NCBI GenBank assembly: GCA_051002235.1
Contig: JBPCMN010000042.1
Span: 1 to 64,000, forward strand
Reading direction: 5' to 3'
Length of the DNA: 64,000 bases
From: JBPCMN01 sp013695115
GTDB taxonomy: Bacteria; Actinomycetota; Acidimicrobiia; IMCC26256; JACDBD01
In this document: positions 33,495 to 40,658 of the stretch, piece by piece
Numbering within the stretch: the first letter of the stretch is position 1
Layout of the letters: every line of letters begins with the position of its first letter
The notes under the pieces: model-generated
The model's input: the letters and a program-made list of their open reading frames with translations, nothing else
What the model was told of the DNA's origin: nothing
Databases searched by the model: none
Made by a program: the position numbers and the translations under genes

Positions 33495-33824
33495 GTGGGA
33501 GACGACCTCATCACCGTGACCGACGCCACCTTCGACGAGTCCGTCGGCGGCGCCGACACGCCGGTCCTGGTCGACTTCTGGGCGGAGTGGTGCGGCCCGT
33601 GCAAGATGATCGCCCCCGTCCTCGAGGAGATCGCGTCCGACCACAAGGGCCAGATCGCGATCGCCAAGCTCAACGTCGACGAGAACCCCGAGACCGCGCG
33701 CCGCTTCGACGTGATGAGCATCCCGACGCTGATGGTCTTCAAAGGCGGGGAGCCGGTGAAGCGCCTCGTCGGGGCCAAGGGCAAGGGACAGCTCCTGCAG
33801 GACCTGGCCGAGTTCATCGGTTGA
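33495..33824 (+). CDS. trxA: Thioredoxin
   Basis: 109 residues from a GTG preceded by AAAGGAAC. Classic WCGPCK active site at residues 32-37, the cis-proline in SIPTLMVFKGG near 75 and a C-terminal helix KGQLLQDLAEFIG. Cytoplasmic disulfide reductase fed by TrxB. Its own sigma-R-like promoter suggests induction by disulfide stress. Confidence 0.96.
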   Translation: MGDDLITVTDATFDESVGGADTPVLVDFWAEWCGPCKMIAPVLEEIASDHKGQIAIAKLNVDENPETARRFDVMSIPTLMVFKGGEPVKRLVGAKGKGQLLQDLAEFIG

Positions 33825-33843
33825 CCGGGCCGCCGGGCTCCCG

Positions 33844-34839
33844 GTGATCGTCCCGGTCGAGCTCCGGCGCGGCCATCGCGGCGAGGCCGTCCGGGACCTC
33901 CAGCTCCGCCTCCAGGCGTTGGGCTTCGACGTCTCCGCCGACGAGCTCGGGCGATTCGACGACTCGACCGACACCGCCGTTCGGGCGTTCCAGGCGAGCA
34001 AGGGGCTCGTCGTCGACGGCGTCGGCGACAGCGAGACCTGGGGCGCGCTGGTCGAGAGTGGGTTCGCGCTCGGCGACCGCATGCTCTACGCCCGCCGGCC
34101 CATGCTGCGGGGCGACGACGTCGCCGACCTCCAGCGCCGCCTGAACGCGCTCGGCTTCGACGCCGGGCGCGAGGACGGGATCCTCGGCGACCAGACCGCG
34201 ACCGCCCTGTCGGAGTTCCAGCGCAACGCCGGCCTCGCGACCGACGGGATCTGCGGGCCGGCCACGGTCGCCGGGCTCACCCGGCTGGGCGCCCTCGCCG
34301 CCGGCTCGGTGGCCAGCGTGCGCGAGCGGGAGGCGCTCCGGCGGGGCCCCCACCGGCTCGGCGAGCGCCGCGTCTACGTGCTGGCCGCTCCCGGCCTCGA
34401 GGCGCTCGGCGATGCCGTGACCCGCGGCCTGCTCGGCGCCGGGGCCGACGCAGTGCTCGACACCACCGGTGGCGACGACTCGGCCGTGGCCGCGGCGGCC
34501 AACCGGTTCGAGGCCGACCTCTTCCTCGGCCTCCGCCCCGGCGCCGACGCCGAGTGCCGGTGCACGTTCTTCGCCGCCGGCAGCTTCCGCTCCGAGGCCG
34601 GCTTCCGGGTGGCCACCGCCGTGCAGGAAGAGCTGGCCGGCCTGCTCCCGGGCGCCGACGCCGCCGGCCGGGCCTACGGGCTCCTGCGCGAGACCCGCAT
34701 GGCCGCGGTCGTGTGCGAGCTCGTGGAACGGGGCGACGTCGCCGCGATGCGGCGCTTCGTCACCCGGGCCGGCGACGTCGGACGGGCGATCGTGGACGGA
34801 GTGCGTCGGGGCGTCGAGCGCCCGCCCGACGACGAGTAG
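33844..34839 (+). CDS. CwlM-like protein: two peptidoglycan-binding domains plus degenerate amidase domain
   Basis: 331 residues from a GTG, no signal peptide, so cytoplasmic. Two PG_binding_1 repeats at residues 6-70 (RGEAVRDLQLRLQALGF) and 85-145 (GDDVADLQRRLNALGFDAGR). Residues 175-320 align by pattern with amidase_3, but the zinc ligands are gone: the DPGHGG His is replaced in VYVLAAPG, the middle Glu is absent, and the SIHAN His becomes Arg in LGLRPG; only the last acidic position (VVCELVERGD) remains. Mycobacterial CwlM at this locus is a PknB-controlled activator of MurA, which fits a non-catalytic protein. Confidence 0.82.
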   Translation: MIVPVELRRGHRGEAVRDLQLRLQALGFDVSADELGRFDDSTDTAVRAFQASKGLVVDGVGDSETWGALVESGFALGDRMLYARRPMLRGDDVADLQRRLNALGFDAGREDGILGDQTATALSEFQRNAGLATDGICGPATVAGLTRLGALAAGSVASVREREALRRGPHRLGERRVYVLAAPGLEALGDAVTRGLLGAGADAVLDTTGGDDSAVAAAANRFEADLFLGLRPGADAECRCTFFAAGSFRSEAGFRVATAVQEELAGLLPGADAAGRAYGLLRETRMAAVVCELVERGDVAAMRRFVTRAGDVGRAIVDGVRRGVERPPDDE

Positions 34840-34869
34840 CCGGCCGGCGGCCAGCAGACTCGAAAAGAC

Positions 34870-35754
34870 TCAGCCCGTCATGCGGCGGTAGATCCGCTCG
34901 AGGTCCCCGAGGTCGGAGAACTCGATGGTGACCTTCCCCCGCTTGGCGCCCATGGTGACGCGCACCCGGGTCTCGAGGTGCTCGCCGAGGAGCTCCTCCA
35001 ACTCGAGCAGGCCCGGCGGCCGCAGCCGGCCGCCCTTGCTCCTCTTCGAGGGCCCGTTGCCGTTGGTGCCGGTCTCGCTGTGCCCGCGGACGACGTCTTC
35101 CACCTCGCGCACCGAGAGGCGATCGTCGACCGCGCGCCGGGCGAGCTCCTCCTGGAAGGCGCGGTCGGGCGTGCCCAACAGCGCCCGGGCGTGGCCGGCC
35201 TCGATCTTGCCCTCGCGCAGGAGGCGCTGGATCCCCGGCGGCAGCTGGAGCAGTCGCAGCATGTTGGTGACGGTCGCCCGGCTGCGGCCCACTCGTGACG
35301 CGACGCGCTCGTGGGTGAAGCCGAAGTCCTCGATGAGCTGCTGGTAGGCGGCCGCCTCCTCGAGCGCGTTGAGATCGTCGCGGTGGAGGTTCTCGACCAG
35401 CGCCTGCTCCAACGCCGACGAGTCGTCGCTGGTGCGCACGAGCGCGGGGATCATCTGGAGCCCGGCGCGCCGGGCAGCGCGCCAGCGGCGCTCGCCCGCG
35501 ATCAGCTCGTAGCTGCCCTCGCCGTCGGCGCGCACCAGCACCGGCTGGAGCAAACCGACCTCGCGGATCGAGTCGGCGAGCTCGCCGAGCGCGGACTCGT
35601 CGAAGTGGCGGCGGGGCTGGAACTTGTTCGGCCGGATCGACGCGATCGGCAGTTCCTGGAGACCGCCGGCGGCCGCGGCGGCGGTACCCGCCTCGGCCCC
35701 ACCGGGCGGGATGAGCGCGCCGAGGCCCTTACCGAGACCGCCGCGTCGCGCCAC
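34870..35754 (-). CDS. parB: Chromosome-partitioning protein ParB
   Basis: 294 residues from the GTG at 35754, placed just after a GAGGAGG ribosome site; an upstream ATG would put the site inside the gene. ParB/Srx CTP-binding domain with NKFQPRRHFDESALGELADS near 45 and AGERRWRAARRAGL near 86, a helix-turn-helix (GFTHERVASRVGRSRATVTN near 146) and a C-terminal dimer domain. Overlaps the parA 3' end by 26 bases. Confidence 0.95.
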   Translation of the reverse strand: MARRGGLGKGLGALIPPGGAEAGTAAAAAGGLQELPIASIRPNKFQPRRHFDESALGELADSIREVGLLQPVLVRADGEGSYELIAGERRWRAARRAGLQMIPALVRTSDDSSALEQALVENLHRDDLNALEEAAAYQQLIEDFGFTHERVASRVGRSRATVTNMLRLLQLPPGIQRLLREGKIEAGHARALLGTPDRAFQEELARRAVDDRLSVREVEDVVRGHSETGTNGNGPSKRSKGGRLRPPGLLELEELLGEHLETRVRVTMGAKRGKVTIEFSDLGDLERIYRRMTG

Positions 35755-36775
35755 GACTGACCTCCTCGGCAAGCGCGCGGTAGGCCTTGGCCCCTCGCGA
35801 CGTCGGATCGAACACGATGATCGGCTGCCCGAACGACGGCGCCTCCGACAGCCGCACCGTGCGGGGCACGACCGTCTCGTAGACCTTGGGCCCGAAGTGC
35901 GACCGCACCTCGGCCGCGACCTGGTCGGCGAGCTTGGTGCGGGCGTCGTACATGGTCAGCACGATGCCCCGGACGTCGAGCGTCGGGTTCAGATTGCCTC
36001 GCACCATCCCGACGTTCCGCAGCAGCTGACCCAGGCCCTCGAGCGCGTAGTACTCGCACTGGATCGGGACGATCACGTCGTCGGCGGCCGCGAGCCCGTT
36101 CACCGTCAGCAAACCGAGCGACGGAGGACAGTCGATGAGCACGATGTCGTAGTCGTCGCGGACGTCATTGATGGCCTTGCGCAGCTTCAGCTCGCGACTC
36201 ATCACGGGAACGAGCTCGATCTCGGCGCCGGCGAGTTCGATGGTCGCGGGCGCGACGAAGAGGTTCTTGAGGCTCGTCGGCTCGATGCAGTCGTCGAGGC
36301 CGACGTCGTTCATGACCACGTCGTAGACCGAGGTGTCGAGGTCGCGCGGGTTGACGCCCAACCCGGTGCTGGCGTTGCCCTGAGGGTCGAGGTCGACCAC
36401 GAGGACGCGGAAGCCGGCCTCGGCCAGCGCCGAACCGAGGTTCACCGCCGTCGTCGTCTTGCCCACGCCGCCCTTCTGATTGGCGATGGCCAGGACCCGC
36501 GGGAGCTCGAGCGGGCCGGGGTCCTCATGGGCGCGCTCGAGGATCTGTCGGGTGGGAGCGTCGGCCGCCTCGAGCGGCGGGGACTCGAACTGGGGGACCC
36601 CCCGGCGCTGGTCCGCTGAGTCCGAGGCCTCGACCTCGACTCCCGGTTGAGGGTTGGCCTGGCCCGAGCCCGCGTCCGCGCCGTTGCCCTCGGAAGCCTC
36701 GTTCGAGTCGCGCCGACGGAGGGACGCGAGCGCTCGCCGTCCCCGCCGTCTCAGGTCGTTGTCGGCGCGTGCCAT
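35729..36775 (-). CDS. parA: Chromosome-partitioning ATPase ParA
   Basis: 348 residues. Deviant Walker A KGGVGKTTTAVNLG near 100, VVDLDPQGNASTGLG near 127, Walker B VLIDCPPSLGLLTVN near 200. The first ~90 residues are a disordered charged extension (LRRRGRRALASLRRRDSNEA then acid/Gln-rich), longer than in most ParA; an internal start near residue 90 has no support. Drives origin segregation with ParB, with parS-like sites upstream. Confidence 0.94.
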   Translation of the reverse strand: MARADNDLRRRGRRALASLRRRDSNEASEGNGADAGSGQANPQPGVEVEASDSADQRRGVPQFESPPLEAADAPTRQILERAHEDPGPLELPRVLAIANQKGGVGKTTTAVNLGSALAEAGFRVLVVDLDPQGNASTGLGVNPRDLDTSVYDVVMNDVGLDDCIEPTSLKNLFVAPATIELAGAEIELVPVMSRELKLRKAINDVRDDYDIVLIDCPPSLGLLTVNGLAAADDVIVPIQCEYYALEGLGQLLRNVGMVRGNLNPTLDVRGIVLTMYDARTKLADQVAAEVRSHFGPKVYETVVPRTVRLSEAPSFGQPIIVFDPTSRGAKAYRALAEEVSRGATRRSR

Positions 36776-36890
36776 CCGGCTGATCCGGTCCCCTCGCTCG
36801 CGACGGTCCTATGTTCGTCTACTGGCGCTCCGGCGTCAAGTAGGGGTTCTGACGGTAGGCTGTGACTGAGGGTGACTGATAGAGGACTGG

Positions 36891-36906
36891 AGTTCAACGT
36901 GGAACG
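36891..36906. promoter_or_regulatory. parS-like site 1
   Basis: AGTTCAACGTGGAACG matches the parS variant TGTTCCACGTGGAACA at 13 of 16 positions and is nearly palindromic. It lies between parA and rsmG, where parS sites are common. Confidence 0.4.
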
Positions 36907-36936
36907 GTGCTGCCGCCGGGCGGGGACCGGCGGCGA

Positions 36937-36952
36937 TGTTTCACGGTGAACA
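36937..36952. promoter_or_regulatory. parS-like site 2
   Basis: TGTTTCACGGTGAACA matches canonical parS TGTTTCACGTGAAACA at 13 of 16 positions, 31 bases from site 1 and just downstream of the rsmG stop. Confidence 0.4.
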
Positions 36953-36954
36953 CC

Positions 36955-37563
36955 TCACCAGAGGGGGCGTTTGGCCGGGATACCGGTCCGGCGGGGCCAG
37001 GTGTCGGCGGGCGGCTCCGCCAGCTCCAGGACGGCGATCGTGGCTCCGGCCGTGCGGCGGATGGTCGGACTGGACATCCCGAGGTCAGCCAGCCCAGCGG
37101 GGTCCCATCGTTCTCCCTGCGACGCGGGCGGCTCGCTCGCGACCAGCCTGCCGCCCGGGTGCAAGAAGCCCACCGCGCATTCGGCCGTGACCGCCGCGGA
37201 GCCGAACGAGCGGGCGACGACCAGCCCGAAGGCTCCCCGCATCTCCGGCTGCCGGGCGAGTTCCTCCGCTCGGCCAGCGACCACGTCGACGCGGTCCCCC
37301 AGGGCCAGCTGCGCGACCGCCTGCTCCAGGAAGGCCTGCGCCCGCCGGTGGGAGTCCAGGAGGGTGGCTCGAGCGTCGGCCCAGTCGAGCGCCAGCACCA
37401 GGCCGGGGATTCCACCGCCCGAGCCCAGGTCCAAGAACGATTCCGGCGCGGGCCCGATCATCTCGCCGAGGGCGCGCGAGTGTCGGACCTGCTCCTCGAC
37501 GGGGCCGGGGCCGAGGAGACCGCGCGTCCGTGCCTCCTCGAGGACGTCGCGGAGGCTCGTCAC
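36955..37563 (-). CDS. rsmG: 16S rRNA m7G527 methyltransferase
   Basis: 202 residues. RsmG/GidB methyltransferase fold with SAM site FLDLGSGGGIPGLVLA near 43, LLDSHRRAQAFLEQA near 68, and the VVARSFGSAAV segment near 114. Methylates G527 of 16S rRNA; loss gives low-level streptomycin resistance. The start is adjacent to the jag stop (no gap). Confidence 0.93.
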   Translation of the reverse strand: MTSLRDVLEEARTRGLLGPGPVEEQVRHSRALGEMIGPAPESFLDLGSGGGIPGLVLALDWADARATLLDSHRRAQAFLEQAVAQLALGDRVDVVAGRAEELARQPEMRGAFGLVVARSFGSAAVTAECAVGFLHPGGRLVASEPPASQGERWDPAGLADLGMSSPTIRRTAGATIAVLELAEPPADTWPRRTGIPAKRPLW

Positions 37564-38454
37564 CTACGCCGGCCGGATGACGACCCGGCGGCGGGGCTCC
37601 TCGCCCTCGGAGCCAGTGGTGACCCCGTCCATCTCGGCGACGGCGTCGTGGGCGACCTTGCGATCGGAGGCCGACATCGGCTCGAGCGCCTGCTCCTGCC
37701 CGCTCTCGAGGACCTTCTGGGCGAGCTCCCGGGTGAACTCCGAGAGGGCCTGGCGGCGCTTGGCGCGGTAGCCACCCACGTCGACGTTGATCCGGGCGCC
37801 ATGCCCGCCGGTGTGGCGTTGGACGACCGTGCGGACGAGCTCCTCTATGGCACTCAGCGTGGCGCCCCGGGGCCCTACCAGCAGCCCGAGATTGTCGCCG
37901 GCCACGTCCACGAGGATGAACTCGTCGTCCTCGATCCGCGCCTCCACCTGGGCACTGGCCCCGAATGCCTCGAGCAGTCCCCTCGTGAAGCCCGCAGCCG
38001 TCTCGGCCTGCTCTTCGATCGGGATGTCCGACTCCTCCACCGTCGCTCCCTCGTCCGTGGCGACACCGGTCGCCCGCTCCTCCGCCGGTCGCCGTGGCCG
38101 GCGCCGACGCTGTCTCGACCCACTCGAACGGCGGCCGCCGCCACCTCCCGACGTAGCGGGGGCATCGCCCCCGTCCCCGTCACCGCGGCCCCGACCCCGG
38201 TCGCGTCCTCCGCCTCGCCCCGGGGCCTGCCGGGGACGACGCTCCCGCCGGCGCCGATCCCCGGGCTTCTCCCGCGAGATCGGCTTGACCCGGGCCCGGA
38301 TCCGGGCCTCCCGGCCCCCGAGCCGGCCGAGCAGCCCGCTCTTGGGCTCGTCCACGACCTGGTACTCGAGGTCCTCCTCGGCTACCCCCAGCTCATCCAG
38401 CGCGGCTTCAACCGCTTCCTCGAGCGTCCGGCCCGTCGTCTCGACCCATTCCAT
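37564..38454 (-). CDS. jag: Jag/KhpB RNA-binding protein
   Basis: 296 residues. Jag_N domain at 1-52 (TTGRTLEEAVEAALDELGVA), a basic Arg/Gly-rich disordered linker at 65-120, a KH domain (DDEFILVDVAGDNLGLLVGP, GPRGATLSAIEELVRTVVQR) around 170-215, and an R3H domain around 225-290 (SASDRKVAHDAVAEMDGVTT). RNA-binding partner for YidC and cell-envelope control in other bacteria. Stop and start fuse with no gap to rsmG and yidC. Confidence 0.93.
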   Translation of the reverse strand: MEWVETTGRTLEEAVEAALDELGVAEEDLEYQVVDEPKSGLLGRLGGREARIRARVKPISREKPGDRRRRERRPRQAPGRGGGRDRGRGRGDGDGGDAPATSGGGGGRRSSGSRQRRRRPRRPAEERATGVATDEGATVEESDIPIEEQAETAAGFTRGLLEAFGASAQVEARIEDDEFILVDVAGDNLGLLVGPRGATLSAIEELVRTVVQRHTGGHGARINVDVGGYRAKRRQALSEFTRELAQKVLESGQEQALEPMSASDRKVAHDAVAEMDGVTTGSEGEEPRRRVVIRPA

Positions 38455-39555
38455 CTACCGCTTCCGCTTCTTGTTGCGCTTCCGCCGAGCCTGGTTGGAG
38501 CGGGTGCCCCCGCCCCCGCCCGACGGCCTCCCGGCCGAGGACGCCGGCGCCGGCTTCGCCTGCTTGGCGGCCGGGGCCGGGCGGGCGGGACCCGGCTCGC
38601 CGTTCGGTGCCGCGGGCAGACCGAAGAGCCCCCGCAATCGCCCGCCCCCTGAAGACGCGGGCGTTCGCGCCGGGGCAGGTGGTTCCGCCGCCGCCGGCTC
38701 TTCGGGTGTCACCACGGCGGGAGCCTCGGCCGCGGGCCTCGACTCCACGTCGATGGCCTGCGCCGGCGGCTTGGCCCCACCGCTCTTCTTCGCCGCCTGC
38801 TGCTCGCGGTGGGGCAGGTGGATCTTGCGGAAGATGACCTCCTGCTGGCCCAGGCGCCAGACGTTGCTGACCAGGAAGTACACGCACAAGCCGGCTGGGA
38901 AATTCAGGGAGATGACGCCGAAGACGATGGGCAGCACCCTCCCGATCATCTGCATCTGGGCGTTGGCTCCGCCCTTGGGCGTCGTCCGTTGGGTCTGACG
39001 CGACTGGAACAGGCCGGTCAGGACGATCAGGGCAACCAGCACGAAGTAGGGCGCGACGGTGAAGAACCCGCCCTCGGCGTTCAGCGGCGTGACCGAGAGG
39101 TCCATGCCGAGGAACTCGAGGTGCCGGGGGAAGCCGTCGGCGGCCCCACACTCCTTGACCGTCTCGTGCCGGCCACAGAGGTCTCGGAACAGGTCGGAGC
39201 TTTCGGGAATGTTCTTGTAGGTGCTGCGCAGCACGGAGAAGAGCGAGATGAAGACCGGGAACTGCGCCAGCAGCGGCAGGCAGCCCCCGAGCGGGTTGAC
39301 CTTGTTCTCCTGGAACAGCTTCTGCTGCTCCTCGACCATCTTCTGTCGGTCGCCCTTGTGCTTGGCCTGGATCTTCTTGAGCTCGGGCTGGACCTCCTGC
39401 ATCGCCAGCATCGAGCGGGCCTGCTTGGCGGTGAGCGGGAACAGCAGCAGCATCACCGTGGCCGTGAGCAGGATGATCGCCACGCCCAGGTTCGGCACCA
39501 CCCCGTAGAAGAACGCCAGCAGCCAACCGATCAGGTCGTACAGCGGGTCGAGCAT
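38455..39555 (-). CDS. yidC: Membrane protein insertase YidC
   Basis: 366 residues. Gram-positive-type YidC (no large periplasmic domain): five transmembrane helices, VNPLGGCLPLLAQFPVFISL near 90, PQMKKIQ-like region KKIQAKHKGDRQKMVEEQ near 55, hydrophilic groove Arg in the first helix region. Inserted cysteines CGRHETVKECG sit in the extracellular loop. The C-terminal ~100 residues are disordered, Pro/Ala-rich then strongly basic (SNQARRKRNKKRKR), likely binding ribosomes. Confidence 0.95.
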   Translation of the reverse strand: MLDPLYDLIGWLLAFFYGVVPNLGVAIILLTATVMLLLFPLTAKQARSMLAMQEVQPELKKIQAKHKGDRQKMVEEQQKLFQENKVNPLGGCLPLLAQFPVFISLFSVLRSTYKNIPESSDLFRDLCGRHETVKECGAADGFPRHLEFLGMDLSVTPLNAEGGFFTVAPYFVLVALIVLTGLFQSRQTQRTTPKGGANAQMQMIGRVLPIVFGVISLNFPAGLCVYFLVSNVWRLGQQEVIFRKIHLPHREQQAAKKSGGAKPPAQAIDVESRPAAEAPAVVTPEEPAAAEPPAPARTPASSGGGRLRGLFGLPAAPNGEPGPARPAPAAKQAKPAPASSAGRPSGGGGGTRSNQARRKRNKKRKR

Positions 39556-39556
39556 C

Positions 39557-39826
39557 TCAGCCTGCTCCCAATCTCGAGGGCGGCGTCAGCGAACGTATGT
39601 TCGCCTCGGGAACGGGGTCGGGCCCGTACCCGCCCCACGGATGGCAGCGCCCGATCCGCCGCGCCGCCAGCCACGAGCCTCGCCGAGCGCCGTGGCGCTC
39701 CAGCGCTTCGAGGGCGTACTGCGAGCACGAGGGCTCGTACCGACAGCGCGGCGCGAGGTTCGCGCTCACCAGGCGCCAGCCCCGGATCGGGACCATCAGC
39801 AGGCGGGCCGGCCGCGTCGCCCTCAC
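39557..39826 (-). CDS. yidD: YidD membrane protein insertion efficiency factor
   Basis: 89 residues. Conserved YidD features: PCRYEPSCSQYALEALERHG-type segment (RCRYEPSCSQYALEALE near 28) and RIGRCHPWGGYGPDPVP near 57. Membrane-associated helper of YidC. Overlaps the rnpA end by four bases (ATGA). Confidence 0.94.
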   Translation of the reverse strand: MRATRPARLLMVPIRGWRLVSANLAPRCRYEPSCSQYALEALERHGARRGSWLAARRIGRCHPWGGYGPDPVPEANIRSLTPPSRLGAG

Positions 39827-40152
39827 GTGCCCTCCTCCCGAACCGACCGGATCAGGCCACCGACGGCGTCGCGCAGTGATGCGAACGACACCGTTGCCGC
39901 CTCCCGCCCCCCGCCGAAGAGATAGGCGCCGCCCACCAGCTCGTCCCGGTGGGCGGCCACCGCGGCCCGCAGCCGGCGCCGGACCCGGTTGCGGATCACG
40001 GCGTTCCCGCTCGAGTGGGCGGTCGCGACGGCGAGGCGGGGAGGCGAGGCCGGGTCGCCGGGAACGAAGCGCAGCGTGACGACGCCCCCGGAGCGGCGGC
40101 GCGCTCGGGCGAGGGCGTCGAAGGTTGCACGGTCGCGGACGGACCGGATCAG
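39823..40152 (-). CDS. rnpA: Ribonuclease P protein component
   Basis: 109 residues if it starts at CTG 40152, whose TG overlaps the rpmH TGA (CTGA). RnpA signatures: N-terminal RDRATFDALARARRRSGG and the RNA-binding RNRVRRRLRAAVAAHRDEL. No ATG, GTG or TTG occurs in frame after the conserved N-terminus; the only upstream canonical start is ATG at 40287, which would make a 154-residue protein whose first 45 codons overlap all of rpmH in another frame. Processes the 5' end of tRNAs with the M1-type RNA. Start uncertain; identity firm. Confidence 0.88.
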   Translation of the reverse strand: MIRSVRDRATFDALARARRRSGGVVTLRFVPGDPASPPRLAVATAHSSGNAVIRNRVRRRLRAAVAAHRDELVGGAYLFGGGREAATVSFASLRDAVGGLIRSVREEGT

Positions 40153-40283
40153 GCCGACAGCCGGGCGCGGCCCCGTCGGCGCCGGGACTTGATGACGGCC
40201 CGACCGCCGCGCGTCCGCATGCGGGTGCGGAAACCGTGGGTCTTCTTGCGCTTGCGGTTGTTGGGTTGGAACGGGCGCTTCAC
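40149..40283 (-). CDS. rpmH: 50S ribosomal protein L34
   Basis: 44 residues from the GTG at 40283, spaced six bases from a GAGGAGG site; reads MKRPFQPNNRKRKKTHGF then FRTRMRTRGGRAVIKSRRRR and ends GRARLSA. Normal L34 length. The rnpA frame runs through it, and its TGA overlaps the possible rnpA CTG. Confidence 0.95.
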   Translation of the reverse strand: MKRPFQPNNRKRKKTHGFRTRMRTRGGRAVIKSRRRRGRARLSA

Positions 40284-40357
40284 GCATGGCCTCCTCGCGG
40301 CGCCGGTCCGTGGTGACCCGAGGTGGGGGTCTCAGCGGTTGCGGACCGGAACGGTGG

Positions 40358-40387
40358 ATTCTACGGGCGGTTCGCGGGCGCTCGCAA
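40358..40387 (-). promoter_or_regulatory. Candidate rpmH promoter
   Basis: On the minus strand TTGCGA (40387-40382) and TAGAAT (40363-40358) are separated by 18 bases, about 75 bases before the rpmH start. Diverges from the dnaA promoter. Confidence 0.45.
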
Positions 40388-40489
40388 CGCGCCTCCCGGT
40401 CGCCCGCCGCGCCCGGTTTCCCCCGCGGCTACCGACCGTTGGTTGTGGACGCCTCCACTCGGACGCGGTTTTCGGCACGAACGCGCCCC

Positions 40490-40518
40490 TTGTCGCCGTG
40501 TCCGCCCGGTGCTACGTT
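40490..40518 (+). promoter_or_regulatory. Candidate dnaA promoter
   Basis: TTGTCG (40490-40495) and TACGTT (40513-40518) with a 17-base spacer; start near 40525 and a leader of about 125 bases. The 355-base rpmH-dnaA gap otherwise holds only DnaA-box-like TGTGGA motifs. Confidence 0.5.
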
Positions 40519-40626
40519 CCGCGTTCTCGCCCGACGCCTCGGCCTCGTTCGGGCGCACTTCCCCGAGAGCCCAGCTCGACCAGGCCGCGCCAGCCGGGCG
40601 GAGGGGGCAACCGGCCCGCTCCATGT

Positions 40627-40658
40627 TCTTCCACACCTGTGGATGTTCCTGTGGACAG
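40627..40658 (+). promoter_or_regulatory. Cluster of DnaA boxes at the dnaA translation start
   Basis: TCTTCCACA (40627-40635), TGTGGATGT (40638-40646) and TGTGGACAG (40650-40658, 8 of 9 to the reverse of TTGTCCACA) overlap the dnaA start codon. This would allow DnaA to repress its own expression. Confidence 0.5.
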
